From assembly GCA_024336345.1 (NCBI GenBank), contig JANFOG010000004.1, positions 744,001 through 808,000 of the forward strand: a stretch of DNA of 64,000 bases, in the 5' to 3' direction. Source of the DNA: Mariannaea sp. PMI_226. Taxonomy: Eukaryota; Ascomycota; Sordariomycetes; Hypocreales; Nectriaceae. Made by a program: the position numbers and the translations under genes. The notes beneath the pieces were generated by a model, which had not been told where the DNA came from, made no database searches, and saw only the letters and a list, made by a program, of their open reading frames with translations. Positions 26,450 through 39,000 of this stretch are shown here, one piece after another (position 1 is the first letter of the stretch; each line of letters opens with the position of its first letter).

Positions 26450-27064
26450 TCATGAAGTTATTCGTTGCCAAGTCCCTTTCCCATCGTTTACCCAAGGTAT
26501 CGATAATGGTATCCCAAAGTAATTCTTGGTTGCCTGTTCCATCACAGCATTGAGGATTTTTCGATGAATGTTGAAAGTATTATCGCCAATTATGGGCATA
26601 ATTAATGAGTTGACCTCAACCTCCAAGTCCTCGTTCACCTCATACTCCTCCCCCACAACCGTAGCCGAACTCCCGGTACTGTCGGATCCTGCAGGTGACG
26701 TGGCTCCCGGGCGGGCGCGTACCGTGTACTCGGCCCGGATTGCCACACCGGCCGAAGCAAGACCGCGTGAGCGCATGCCATCGGCGAATGCTTGGAAAAG
26801 GACTTGGTAGCTGATGGTTTTGGACAACCGTGGGGCCAAAGTGACAACGTCGGAAACCTGGAAGGATCTAAAAGTGTCGTCCAAGGGACCAAAGAATGGG
26901 TCGTCATTAACTTGTGAGGGCTGAACAGGTTGTTCGGTGAAGGCGGTGATCGATGGGTGCAGGTATATAAAGGGGATAAAGGAGTGCAGAGCGGCGATGA
27001 CCACGGCCGGTGGCATGTTGGCGGGAATCGACACGGTGTAGTTGTATCGTGCTTTCGTCCTCAT
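26450..27064 (-). CDS. Conserved fungal protein, DUF7053-like
   Basis: Single-exon frame of 204 residues starting at a true ATG (MRTKARYNYTVSIPANMPPA). The pattern is a START/lipid-binding-like small fungal protein: the N-terminal YTVSIPANMPPAVVIAALHSF helix, an acidic middle, YQVLFQAFADGMRSRGLA with the following AIRAEYTVRA strand, a Ser/Gly-rich variable loop, and the end IGDNTFNIHRKILNAVMEQ. I recall uncharacterised ascomycete proteins named DUF7053 that look like this, but could not check it. Function is unknown. It stands alone beside a 9-kb gene-free stretch. Confidence 0.75.
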   Translation of the reverse strand: MRTKARYNYTVSIPANMPPAVVIAALHSFIPFIYLHPSITAFTEQPVQPSQVNDDPFFGPLDDTFRSFQVSDVVTLAPRLSKTISYQVLFQAFADGMRSRGLASAGVAIRAEYTVRARPGATSPAGSDSTGSSATVVGEEYEVNEDLEVEVNSLIMPIIGDNTFNIHRKILNAVMEQATKNYFGIPLSIPWVNDGKGTWQRITS

Positions 27065-30000
27065 GGCAGGCGATGGTTATATGTACAAAGAGGTTTGAAA
27101 GAAGTGAAAATAAGAAGAAGAAAGAACAAGGAAAATTGAAGAGAAAGAGAAGCAAAAAGCTATCGTGGTTGAGGATGCGGGGTTATGATCTGATGGCGAC
27201 ACAGAATTATCATATATGTCTGTCCGAGAGGGCGTCAGATGGTAGTTTTCTTTTTTGGTATCAAATGACCCTGTCTCTGTAAGTGGCGTGGATGAGTCCG
27301 GATTGAAGCAGCCGCAGCCGCAGCTGTAGGTGGCAATGGTGGCAGATGAGGTGAGCGTGAAGGGTGAGAATGAACGTGAGAAAGCTGGTGGGTAGGATCT
27401 GGCGTGGTCAAGTCCCTCTCACTCATGGACATGATGGCTACCCTTATGGATGTACCGCACAGCAGCGCACCAAAGGGCGGCAGATGAAGAAAGAGATTCT
27501 ATGAGGACGTCGCCGCCGCGACGGAAGAGTCGACGCAACCCAATTGAAAGTCGTTGTGAACAAGGCCAGCACGCGACGGAGGATTGAAAGGGAAGTGATG
27601 CGGGCTCCCCGGTGCCACTGAGCGTTTCCTAGGATGATGATGGCTTGGCAGACCACCTCTCTCTTCTCTCTCTCTCTCTCTCGCCCTTGTTGCGTGGAAG
27701 AGGGAAAGGCTTCGAGAATCAAATAGGCCCAATAAGAAACAGCCGCTGAGACAAGGTGGGATGAAGTCGAAGAGTAATTAGATGCGTTTCGCCAGCTATC
27801 ATAAGGCTTGGCTTCTGGGCTATTGGTCGGGACGGAGGAGATGCAGAAACCCGAGGCGGGGGCTCGAGGACCCGGGAGTGCGACGTCCCTGCGAGTGCGA
27901 TTGGTGATGAGAGTTAGAACTAGTGAATTACCGAGGCGTATTATGTACAGTAACAGTACTATGGTACTGTACAGTTATGATGTAGATAGAAAGGTGAGAA
28001 GGCTTTTGGGCCTAGCCTGGGGTGACTATGTGCCAGACTTCCATACTATGTATACCTTGGAAGAAGAATTGTGGACTCCGCACAGTCCATTGCTGCTGCG
28101 TAGGGTAAGGTATGAGATAACAAGTACCGGGGCTTGCGTGCCTCCTAATTAATTATTACATAGTATAGTGGTATTTGGGTTGGGGTAATTACCTGAAGCA
28201 AAAAGTTGGCAGCGTAGGATAGGAGCTTACCTTTACCTAACCAAGGTAGCTCCGTCTGCAATTACCTGCTAATAAAGGCACCTTGCCTGACGTAGGTCGG
28301 TAGATCCGTAATTAAATACTGTAATCTGGACCTGGGTCCCTTACACGTGCCTTACCTTTTCACCTCTATGCGTACCTATTATGTCGAAGGATCAACAGAC
28401 TCAACCAGCGATGACGACAATGACAGTGACGGATACTGCCGCTGACGGATTGGGAAATCAGTAGATATCACATTGGCCGGCAACAACCAAGGAAAGAAAT
28501 CAAAAATGGAAATATAATGTGCGGCTTCACTAATATCGCTGGTCCCGAAGCTGTTACAAGCTAGTTGCTGCCCACTGACCTACCAATCCAAATTTTTTTT
28601 TTTAAGTGTGGCATTGTCGACTTCTGATGCTGATTTGTATAGGTCTGGTTTTCTATTACTCTTTTCGTTTTTTTCCCCCAACAATTTCCACTAACACCAG
28701 TGCTCCTACTTTCCCTTTCGGGCTCACCCAATTTAAGTACTACTATGTTAAGTATGTACTATAATTAATATTCAACACCTTTAATGTAATCATGTTGTGT
28801 GAAATTTGTTGCCTGGATGACCCTAGATGGTAAGGCAGCTAGGATCGTTTGCTGGTACATTGCCTAGGCATTAGTCCAAATGTCACACACACATCGCTGC
28901 CTCCGTGGGTAGCTACCTTTTACTTAGGTACAGTCACGTAGGTACCATACTATATATATATATGTGCAGTAGTCGGTTTATACTAGACATTATGGATATT
29001 AGAGGGGAAGGCAAGCAGATAAAGACCAAGAAAGGGATAATTGGAGAAGACTTTAACCTAAAAAATAAGCTCAAAGAATTAAAGTGACTCGGTATGAATT
29101 CGTGGGTACGTAATCATGTAGATATTGATGACTTTTTTTTTTTTTTTTGGGCTTGTTTTTATCCTTGAATAATGACAGAGAACTTGCTCCCCTATCTTCC
29201 TTACCTAGCTAATGAGGTATCCCTGTGAGCCCAGATGGGCTGAACAAATCTAAAAGATATGGGTACAGCAAGGGCCCATTGCAAGGATATCACACGCTCT
29301 CAGCCTCGTGCGAAATTTCCGGTGAGCCTAGAATTCCAAGGGTTCTCCTCATGTTCGGCTACGAATTGCCGTAGTCCTTCTGCTGTCTGTTTCACATCTG
29401 CACACGCACATTCATTAAGTACCTAACATTAAGGGAGTCCAACAACTTCCCTTAAACCATTCAATGCATATCTGGAAATCATCTTTCCATCCAAATCTTT
29501 GGAACAAGCATGTTTGATATGAGACAGAAGGGGGAACTGTACCACATCAACTAGTCTGGAGTCACTTGTGTGAAGAAAACCCAGGTTCGGTCAGGGTGCT
29601 GATCGTTATAGTCACTGGATTCAGGGACACAAAATATCTCACAGCCTGAACCACGGTTCTCAAACATACCGTTTCCTACATACTCTATTCATCACTTGGC
29701 TTGTCAAGAGGGTATGAAACAGTTAGTCTACCAACCTAGCGTTTCGCAACGGGCTGATGTCAGTCTATAATGTAGACTAATTGGGAACACGGGCACGATC
29801 CACTGGTGACCACTGGTTGATGAAGGATCCCACCAAGGCGAACCGGGTATAGTCTTTGTGACCTTTGTGTGTACCCGGTAATTAACACTCTCAACTCCCG
29901 AGGATCATGAATCGTCTCCACGATCAGAAATTTTAAACATGTGAACTTGCTGGGCGATTTTAGTTACAGATCAGCGCAGTATCCGAAACTCCGCGACATT

Positions 30001-33000
30001 CTATTTTACCATGTATAATCCATTGTCCGTGCCTCTCGGTGCCAGAAAAATCTCGAACAAACGGTACTTTGTTGAGTCTGTTATAAGACAATGATCGATT
30101 AGATAGATGGTCTAATATCAAACGGTTCATTGTTTTCAGCTTCATAAATTTTATCTTTCATGTTTCCACTAATGAGGTCTTGGCATATGGCCAACAAACC
30201 AATTTGGGGTTTGTTGACGGCTTAAGATCACTAGAACTACACATTCTTCTGTCGAGTCGCATGGAGACTGCAGGGGTCTCACATGGCATCTGGCACTCAG
30301 GGTTGAATTTGGCATGCTACTACTGTACAGACTACTGTACGTATGTCCCTCGGATTATTAGACTAGATGATGCCTATCCGATAGCCTGGAAGACGCATTC
30401 GGAAGACGCACTGTAGGGCTAGCCCGTTATCGAGTTGTTCCATATCGGCGCTTCCTGAGGACATTCTTGTCAGTGTCCAATTCTGTAACCCAGAAGGATA
30501 AGCCATGTAAGCGCCCATTATAATATGGCAAGGCTCCAGCATACCAACCACATTTATACTAATAATAACTACTCCATGTTATATAAAACTCACCTTATAC
30601 CAATAGCAAATATGTATACATGCCCAGTAATTACGGGCGTTATGCATGACGTGGTTTACCAAGGTACTCGCACAGAAAGCCGCCTGATGTGGGATTGGTC
30701 ACAACCTACCGGTTCGCCTCTGCTCCATCTGGAGTGCATCCATCCATACGTAACCTTTTTTTTTTTTGGTGAATGAACTGGATACGTGTGCTCCGAATAG
30801 TTGAGGTAATTTCAGGTAAGCACAAATGCAGTGCAATGCAGTGCAATGCAGATGTTGAGTGATGTTTGCTGTGGCGTGTGTTGTGTGTGACTCAGCAAGG
30901 AAGGCATGGAGACCTGGTTCACACCAATCTGACAGAAGCAGATATATTAATATCTTGCAGCCAATGTGCTGGGTCTCCAAGCCTCGGATCTCAGCCTCGC
31001 ACTCCCCCGGCATTTGATGGCATGAACTTCATCTTTTCATCTCACACAGCCTCATACCACGTACTGCCACGTCGACGGATATGTGACGTGAGGTGCAGCA
31101 AGCTAGCATGGTAGGGTAGGCAGGGTACGGGAGTGATGGTGGATTATAGATCCGATTTCAAGATGGTACAGTTTCAGGAATATCCTAGCAATAGAAACAA
31201 AGAGAACCAAAAAACCACAAATAATAGTGGCAACAATAACAACGCATCATCGCCACAAGCAAGCATCATAATAAAAATATCATGACAAGGTCTTGAGCAA
31301 GGGTATGTGACTCGATGGAGGCACCGCAGGCTGTTTCCCGTGCTGTATCCTTAGTATCTCTCAGTATCCTCTGAAGCTTGCTCTCGTTGATAGCCAAGGG
31401 CAGAGGACGCAAGGGTGCGGCTGGTGTGACGAATTGTCTTGCAGTCAGACCGAGCAAAGCAAGACATAGTCGAAATGCAAAACACGATGATGCCTTTCTC
31501 CCAAGTCTCCTTCGCCTCTTCTGGCGCCTGTGCTCTCTCACATACAGTCTCTCTCTCTCGCTACCTGGTGGCTGTTGGATGACGAAACGGGATAGCTTTG
31601 GGTCTGACCGCCAAAAGGCTCCTCTCGTGGGATTGGGCAAGGCAAGTCCCACGAGAAATGGGTAACGCTCTAGAACTGGAGCTGGATGCAGTGACAGCGT
31701 GCATCAAGATTTATCCACTCATGCTTGGGTGGGCACAATTTGATGTACATAACAAGTTATTGGGTGCTTGTATGTTTTTTCTTTGCCCCTCCCGGCCGCG
31801 ACCTTTTTTTTTTTTTTTTCGTACAAAGTGTCGCTTGTTGAAGCGGTGAGAGATTGGCGATACCGCTTCTGGCCAAACTTGTGTGGGAGCACGACGCTAA
31901 GTCGATTAGTTCCCGATGTCTGCATGCCGCCCACTGCAAGTTCCTCGTCACTGGGTGGGCTGGGCTGCTGGGGTGGACTACAAAACAAAGCAGACAATGC
32001 AGATGCAAAAAGATGCGAGCCGTGAGGTGGTCCAGTTACCATAGCACTGTACCGGTACTCGTCTCTATGGCCGTCTCAATGTCCAGCAATATATGCTTTA
32101 ATGTCGTTGTACAAGGGGACCAGTCCCCCTCCATCGTCCTGGGTGTACGAGGAGGCACGGAGTCCCTGCCCTCTTGGCCTTGCTGGGTTCGGTCAAGATC
32201 AAATCGGGCGACAACGCAGGCAGGGGAGGGACACTATTCACAGATGAGGATTAGGCTCCTTGGCTACCCGGTGCCACCCTGTTTTGTTGTTGGAGCGACG
32301 GGACGAGAGCAAAATGTGACAGACCTGGTGACGGAAGTCTGAGGCGTTGTTGAAGAATTAATTACATACCATGATGATCTGCAAGCCACCTAAAAATATA
32401 TTGTATATTGTTGTTAGTTTTCTGTGTAGAGTGCAGAACGTGCGTATCTGCGAAAGCGCAACATGGCATTCATCGTAATGTTGGGTTTAGTTGCGTGGCG
32501 CAGAGGCTCTAGTGGGCTTGATTGCGCTTTCGGACGCGGGGAAGAGAAAGATTCGGCAGAATGAGTTGGGTCGAGAACGAGATTCCCCGGATATTCAAAC
32601 ACCTCAGACATTGAGTATGGATACATTCCTTACCTATATCTTATATCATACATGCATACATACTGTACCTACGTACAGCCGTTCCGGTGCCTACTTATCA
32701 GCCTACCAACAAGAAAGGAGACTAGGATCAAGGATGTCGATACCTGATAAGGAGTTTTACGATACGCATGAGCTCAGGCAGTCGCACAAACCTGACAGCA
32801 ACTGGAAATGATTTGAGTGCACTGGGTATGAGAGCATTGTGAAAGGTGGTGTGTCCAACTTCTGATATCCTCCTTCTTCATAGAGGACTATCATCATGTA
32901 CTAAGTGACCAAACTGAGCAAATGCTACGCTACCTTACCATACAAAGCACACACTCATTCACACATACACACACCTGTCTCAGGTTGTTTCCGTGTTTGA

Positions 33001-36000
33001 TATTTCGGCCCGCAAGTGGCGTCGGTTGATGACAAGACTGCCTCTGCTAGGCAGTTTTTGGGGAAAGGGTTTTGTCATTCCTTTTTATTTTGGGCGCCCC
33101 CCGCCTGATGTCACTGAGATCGAACGACGGGGCCAAGGGTCCTTTGAGGAGGGGTTGACTAGGGTGAGAGAGAGGGGGCTAGAAAACACTTGAACCATGG
33201 ACGGACATACTCCGTGATAGGTAGTATTGGCAGCATATGAATCGAAGGGAGGGATTCAGACAACTCAACAAGCTGGAATGGAACGGACCAAGTGGTCGAA
33301 CTGATGTGTACAGTAGTTGTTGCAGCCTGTCTATTGACCACCTGGCGTGGTGGGACCGGCGAAAGGATGGTAGGAGGGATTTGCATGCGTGTCAACCTAC
33401 CTCAACAACCTCCCTCCCTCACAGGCTGTTACCAACGAGATAGACTAAAAAAGGTAACAAAAAGGTTACCCTCCTGGGCCGCAATTTCTGGCCTCGCAGG
33501 ATGTTGCTACGCTTGAAAGCTCATTAAAAATCGTCTGCCCATGATTAGAAGGGAGATCCTAGCAGCCTGGTCAGTGGGTGCTGGAACCACCTGTCAATTC
33601 CACTGGTTTAAGTAGATAGGTCAGGAGAGACTTCAGGTTGCATTTGCACAATTATTATCGAGAAAGCAAGGTTTATGGCAGCGCGGACAGATGGACCGTC
33701 TCAAGGCCTGATTCTCCATGTAGTCTCCGCTGTGACCAGGTTGAGTGGACGGAGGTTGAAAAGAATGACTCTCTTCCTGGGGGCCGTTGAACGGATGACT
33801 GGTATATTGGGTGGCTGGGAATGGAGTCAAATTTTCACACCTTTTTTTTACCCTTCCCGTTCTCCTGCTTGCCCAAATCAGAGGACCGCGTTCCCATGCG
33901 CAGAGCCACCCCTTCCCAAGGAGGGGCGAGAGATCTGGTCCCGTCAAGGAAAGGCAAGCAGGCAGGCGACTGTCCCGACTGGTGCGGTCCTGCAGACGAG
34001 AGTCAAGCATGAAGTTTTTGGTTGGCTTAGATGTTCGAATTGGTGGATCAGTACTGGCCCTGCAGAGAGGCCATTCCCCCTCCGCCCCCCCTCCTCTCTC
34101 CTCTCTCTCCCTCTGCGTGGATTAGGTGCTGCGTTGGGTGGTAACGAATTTTCGGGGTGGTGTGCGGACGCATGCACGCACGAGTGAGGGTGGGCAGAGA
34201 TGGGCAGCATGAGCTGGTCGTTGAGCCAATGCCGTCAATGCTATGCGTGACTCTTATTCTGCTCCCTTGACTCCCTCCGCCGCCCAACCATTCAGAACGG
34301 CTGTATGTGCATCCTCGACGACAGCCATGATTCTGAATGGTCGCCCCCCTCGTTCGAAGTGTACCTGCGCCTACATATATGCCCTTTCATCTGCGGAGGT
34401 ACCTCGAAGGCATCTCGCCCCCTTTTGACTGAATTTTCCTCCCCCTTCTTTTTCCCCTTTGCTTCAAACGAATCCTCTTCCCCCCTAAGCACGGTAACGA
34501 ATATTGCATTTCTCCTGGAATTGCCACATGCGGCTTTTCATTGCTGGCTTTGGGTAATTCGGGGGTGGTCAGTAGCAAAGGAACGCGCTGTAAGTGACAA
34601 AAAAACAAGGGTCAAAAGAGAGGAAGGGTACTTGTACGCCCCTGCCTAAACATGTGTGACTCGGGAAAAAAAGTCATCGACGAACAAACCTCCAATTTCA
34701 GCTCTCTGTGCTCTTCTTTTTCTTCCTTTTTTTCTCTTTCTCTCTGAGACTCTCCATTTCTTTCCTCCAACCGTTGTTACTCGGTTGCTTGTTTTTTCTC
34801 TCTCTTCAATAGAATCAGTACCCAGCGTTATTTGACTGTGTCAAATAGCGGTAGGTCGATCGTCAGTATCGTACACTGTGCCTCGTGCTCTGTACCTTAC
34901 CCATCATCGCCTAACCTCTCTCCACTTTGCTGGTGTTATTGCAATCACGGTCATGCTTAATGGCCTGCTTTCGTGGACTCCCTACGCAGAATCCTCTGAA
35001 ATCAAATTGATCCAATTGTTTGCTAATAAACTAACAAGCTATTCAACAGGACAAGCCGAGTACGTACGTAATTCAAGCATCGCTCCCCTGTTCCTTTCTC
35101 CTCCCCTCCTTTATCCGCAAGCTTTTCCATCATACTGGGTTCGCTCGCTTGTTATAGTGACTGCGGCAGCCGCCCCCGTCAAATTATCCCCGCCAGCCGC
35201 TTCATTTGTAGGTAATACACACGCCTCGGTGCGACCAAACTGAGCCTTCGTCTGGCCGACGATCCCAACAAGCACGCCAGCGTCATTGGTCCGCGGCACC
35301 ACCCGCCCTGTTGTGGTGCTGGGGCTTGGGGCTTTGGCCTTGTGCTTCTCCAGACCTGAGGCCATTCTCTCTTATTTACTAACCCCTCCTCAGTTTCTTT
35401 TCCTCGACCTGCTAGAAGAATTACATTGATATACCTCGTTTGCTCTTGACCCAGCGGGGCCCGAATCGAGTCTGTCTCGCCTGAACCGAGAGGCCCCTCC
35501 GATTCGGCAAACAGAGTGCTATAAAATCGTCTGAGAGTACCCAAGCCCAACGATCCAGACACTATCAAGCACGATCCACGACTGGGGTGGTTGGGCGAAA
35601 AAGCGGCGGCGTCCCCGATCAGACTGTTGCCCAGGATATTGATTAGGACCCTGGGAACCTCTATCGAGGGACGGTTTTCCTCCAGCCCGGCCTCTTTTCT
35701 TGTTCGCTTCTAGTGTCAGTCAATAGCTCTGACGCATTCTTTCTTCCCTCACGAACAACATCGATTTTACTGCTTGCACGAGTCGCATTACGAATATCTA
35801 TAATCTCTGAGACTTGTATCGCATTTTGCTGTTTCTACGGTTTTCTGCTAATATCGCTTCGACGACATATCACGAATTTCGACCTGAAGCGGTCCCGATA
35901 TCTGCCAAACTCGAGCGACGACTTTTCTCCGAACGCTTGGCACAACATCCAGCACACGCACTCACCTTCGCTTTCCATCCGGCCACCGCCACTACAGCTT

Positions 36001-36048
36001 CCATGATTGTAACGTCGTTGCGTTTGCGCACTAGCTCCGACTTCCACG
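27065..36048. other. 9-kb stretch without a supportable protein gene
   Basis: Open frames are all short (under about 170 codons), overlap in several frames and match nothing I recognise. The sequence contains T- and A-runs, TA repeats (28952-28963), a decamer tandem (30831-30850), TACCTA/TAGGTA words (dense at 28200-28400 and 28905-28950) and a C/T-rich zone at 34690-34810. Bases beyond 35700 probably include the promoter and leader of the giant gene. No transposase, reverse transcriptase, tRNA or long terminal repeat was recognised. Confidence 0.5.
30831..30850 (+). repeat. Tandem decamer GTGCAATGCA
   Basis: Two perfect units, with partial matches immediately on both sides. Confidence 0.8.
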
Positions 36049-39000
36049 ATGGCCGCGGCCGAAGTTTTGACATTCACGGAAAGCAGGACGGGATGCGGAT
36101 ATGGCTGGCACACTCCCCGTCGTTCCCCGGCTGCTTGGGGTGAGAAATCACTGCGCTTGCGGCTGGATTTGATTGCCCATGCCTGGGTTGAGCAAAGCGC
36201 TCTCAGAAAGGTACGTGGCGAGTATTTACCTTTTTGCCCACTTCTTCGGGCCGTACCCGTTGGCAAGTGCTCTTTGTTGTCTGGAGCTTGGAAAGCTTAT
36301 TTGTTTGACGAGTCGGGTGTGGCTCTGGTCGGTTGAGCATTTCGTTTGAGATGCACGCCGCGAAATGGAGTCTCACTGAAAGCTTATCTAACATGCAATA
36401 CCTGTAGAACAAGACCACCACACGTTCATCACATCCACATGCAGCTTCATGCCGTTTAATCGTCCCCGATTTGTCCCCAAAACGGGTGCGCTGCATACCC
36501 GCCACGTGCGACTCGACTGTTTCCTCCAATCGCGTCGTGGACCCCAACCACACAGATCAATATGCCCGACCGAGCCTATCTGCATGGCAAGACGCTTGCC
36601 CATTGCCTCCGTCTTCCAGTTCGCCGCAAGAGCGCCGCCCTAAGAAGGACCTGCTTGGCAACCCTACGTTTGATGTTTCGGTAGACTTGAACTCCCAAGA
36701 GGGTTTCTATGAAGCTGCGAAGAAAAAGAAGGCCACAAAGCAGTCACTTCCTCCCCCACCGCCGCCACCACCGCCGCCACCTCCCGAGGAGACACCTAAT
36801 CCTGAAGGAAACGGTGGAGGCAGTGGCGGAGGAGGTGGTGATAGTGCCGGTGGCTCTGGCGATGGAGGTAAAGGAGGCAGTGGTGGCGGTGACGATGGCG
36901 GTTGGGGTGATCTCGGAGGAGCCAAATCCAAAACGAAAAAGGGCAAAGATGGGCTTGGAGAGGGTCTGCCAAGCATTCCTACCAATGATTTTGGAACGGA
37001 CTCTTTTCAAGAAATCAAACTGGGAGATGATACAGGTGGAAAACTTGACCTAGGTTTTGGTAAGTCCAAATTTCAAGAATTCATGCAGTTCAAATGGTAA
37101 CAGATTCCATAAAGGCAATACTGGATGGGAATGGTCTGGCGGAGGCGACTCGAAAAAGAACAGTGGGCCCACATTCGACGACTTTGGCACCTCAGCAGCG
37201 CCCAAGTTGGAAAAAGAAGACCCTTGGGGTTTTGGGGCCAAGAAAGAAAAAAAAGAGCCAGGGATAGAAGATCCTTGGGGTTGGGGCGCCTCTAAGAAGA
37301 AGCCAGAACCTGTACCAGCACCAGCATCGGCAAAGAAGGACCAAGATGACATTTGGGATACCTGGGGTATCTCAAAAAAGGATCGATCAAAAAAGAAGAA
37401 CATTCACGACGAGTTTAGTAATGAAACTGCAATCCCTGAGCCTGCACCGGACCCTCCCCCATCAGACGAGCTATGGGGTGGCTGGGCGGGCAAGAAGAAG
37501 GAGAAGAAGAGTCCATTGTGGGGCGAACCGGAAGTCCCTGAACCAGCACCGGATCCACCAAAACAAGACGCTCTCAACGAAGGCGACGACTTCTGGAGCA
37601 CATTTGGAACTGCCAAGAAGAAGAGTTCAATAGCAGAGGTCGAAGAAGAAAAGCCACCACCAGAAGGGTGGGCAGCCTGGGGCCTTTCGTCGTCGTCGTC
37701 GTCGTCAAAAAAGCCAGTGCCGAAGAAAAAGGGCCCCATGTTTCCCGAATTCGACGAGAAGCCTGAAGAACCCAAGGATGAGGGCTGGGATCTTTGGGGG
37801 AAGAAGAAGAAGAGCGACCTCATCAGCTTGGAGGAAGTGCCACCTCCCGCCCCAGAACCTGCTCCTGTTGAAACATCCTCGGCTACCGATTTCTTAAGCT
37901 CTTGGGGCATCGGTAAGAAGATCAAGGAAATCAAGAAGGTAGCCGACACTTTCGCCTGGAAGTCAGAAGCTGTCGAAGAACCCAGTGATGATTTCTGGAA
38001 TTCTGTTGGGAAAAAGAAGGCCGAACCGCCCGTGTCCGCGAGTAAGAAAAACGGTGAGACTGTCCGACCTGACGATGTGGAGGAGTTTTTAGCCAGCGGC
38101 AAGGTGAACAAAGATGACGACAACTGGGGTTGGACTTCAAACTCCAAAACAAAGAAGTCAAATAATCGACTGGATGCCTTGTCTGACCTACCTCCTCCAG
38201 CGCCAACCCCCCCTGATGAGAACTTAACTAAACCTGATGAACTAGCAGGAGACCCATTAGCCAATAGCCAGGCTATCAAGGAGGCTGAAGAGCGGGCAGC
38301 CAGAGAAGCTGAAGAGAAAGCAGCCCGTGAGGCGGCAGATGCTGAAGCGGCGGCTGAGGATGAGGAAATTGCTACTTTGTTGGCAAAGAAAGCTAAGCGA
38401 AATGGCAAGCTCCTGCGGAGAGACGCTGAACGACTCGCCCTTCTCCAAGAAAATGCAGAGAAGCGTGCTGTGGAACGAGCAGCTCGCGAGGCTGAGGAAT
38501 TAGCGGCAAAGGAAGCAGTAGCCGCCGAGGCTGCGGCGGCAGAAGCAGCAGCAGCAGCAGAGGCTGCAGCCGCCGAAGCAGCAGAAGCAGAGGCAACGGC
38601 AGCTCGTGAAGCTGAAGAGAAAGAAGTAGCCGCCGAAGAAGCAGAAATCGCCTCGTTGCTCGCAAAACAAGCCAAACGAGGAGGCAAGCTGCTTAGAAAG
38701 GATGCGGAGCGCCTCAAAGCTTTACAAGCCAACTCCGAGAAACGAACCGAAGCCCGGGCAGCCCGCGAGGCTGAGGAGCAAGCTGCTAAGGAAGCCGAGG
38801 AGGCCGCAGCTGCTGAAGCTGCCGCTGCCGCTGCCGCAGAGATAGCTGCACGGGAGGCTGCGGAAGCGGAAGCTGCAGAAATTGCGAAAGAAGAGGAGGA
38901 GCTCGCTGCGCTTGAGGCCAAGAAAGCAAAACGAATGGGCAAGCTATTAAGAAAGGACAATGAGCGGTATCAATACCTGTCTGAGAGGGCCACCGCGAGA

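Noticed and set aside
33675..34187. 170-codon plus frame in the gene-free block
   Set aside because: No recognisable motif, overlapped by other frames of similar length; initiates in ordinary GC-rich sequence.
37115..38150. Calling the WG boxes Argonaute hooks
   Set aside because: Only the Trp-Gly pairs match; Lys clusters and spacing differ and no other RNAi feature is present.
37404..38960. 518-codon minus-strand frame
   Set aside because: Same compositional shadow of the giant gene; no start context or domain.
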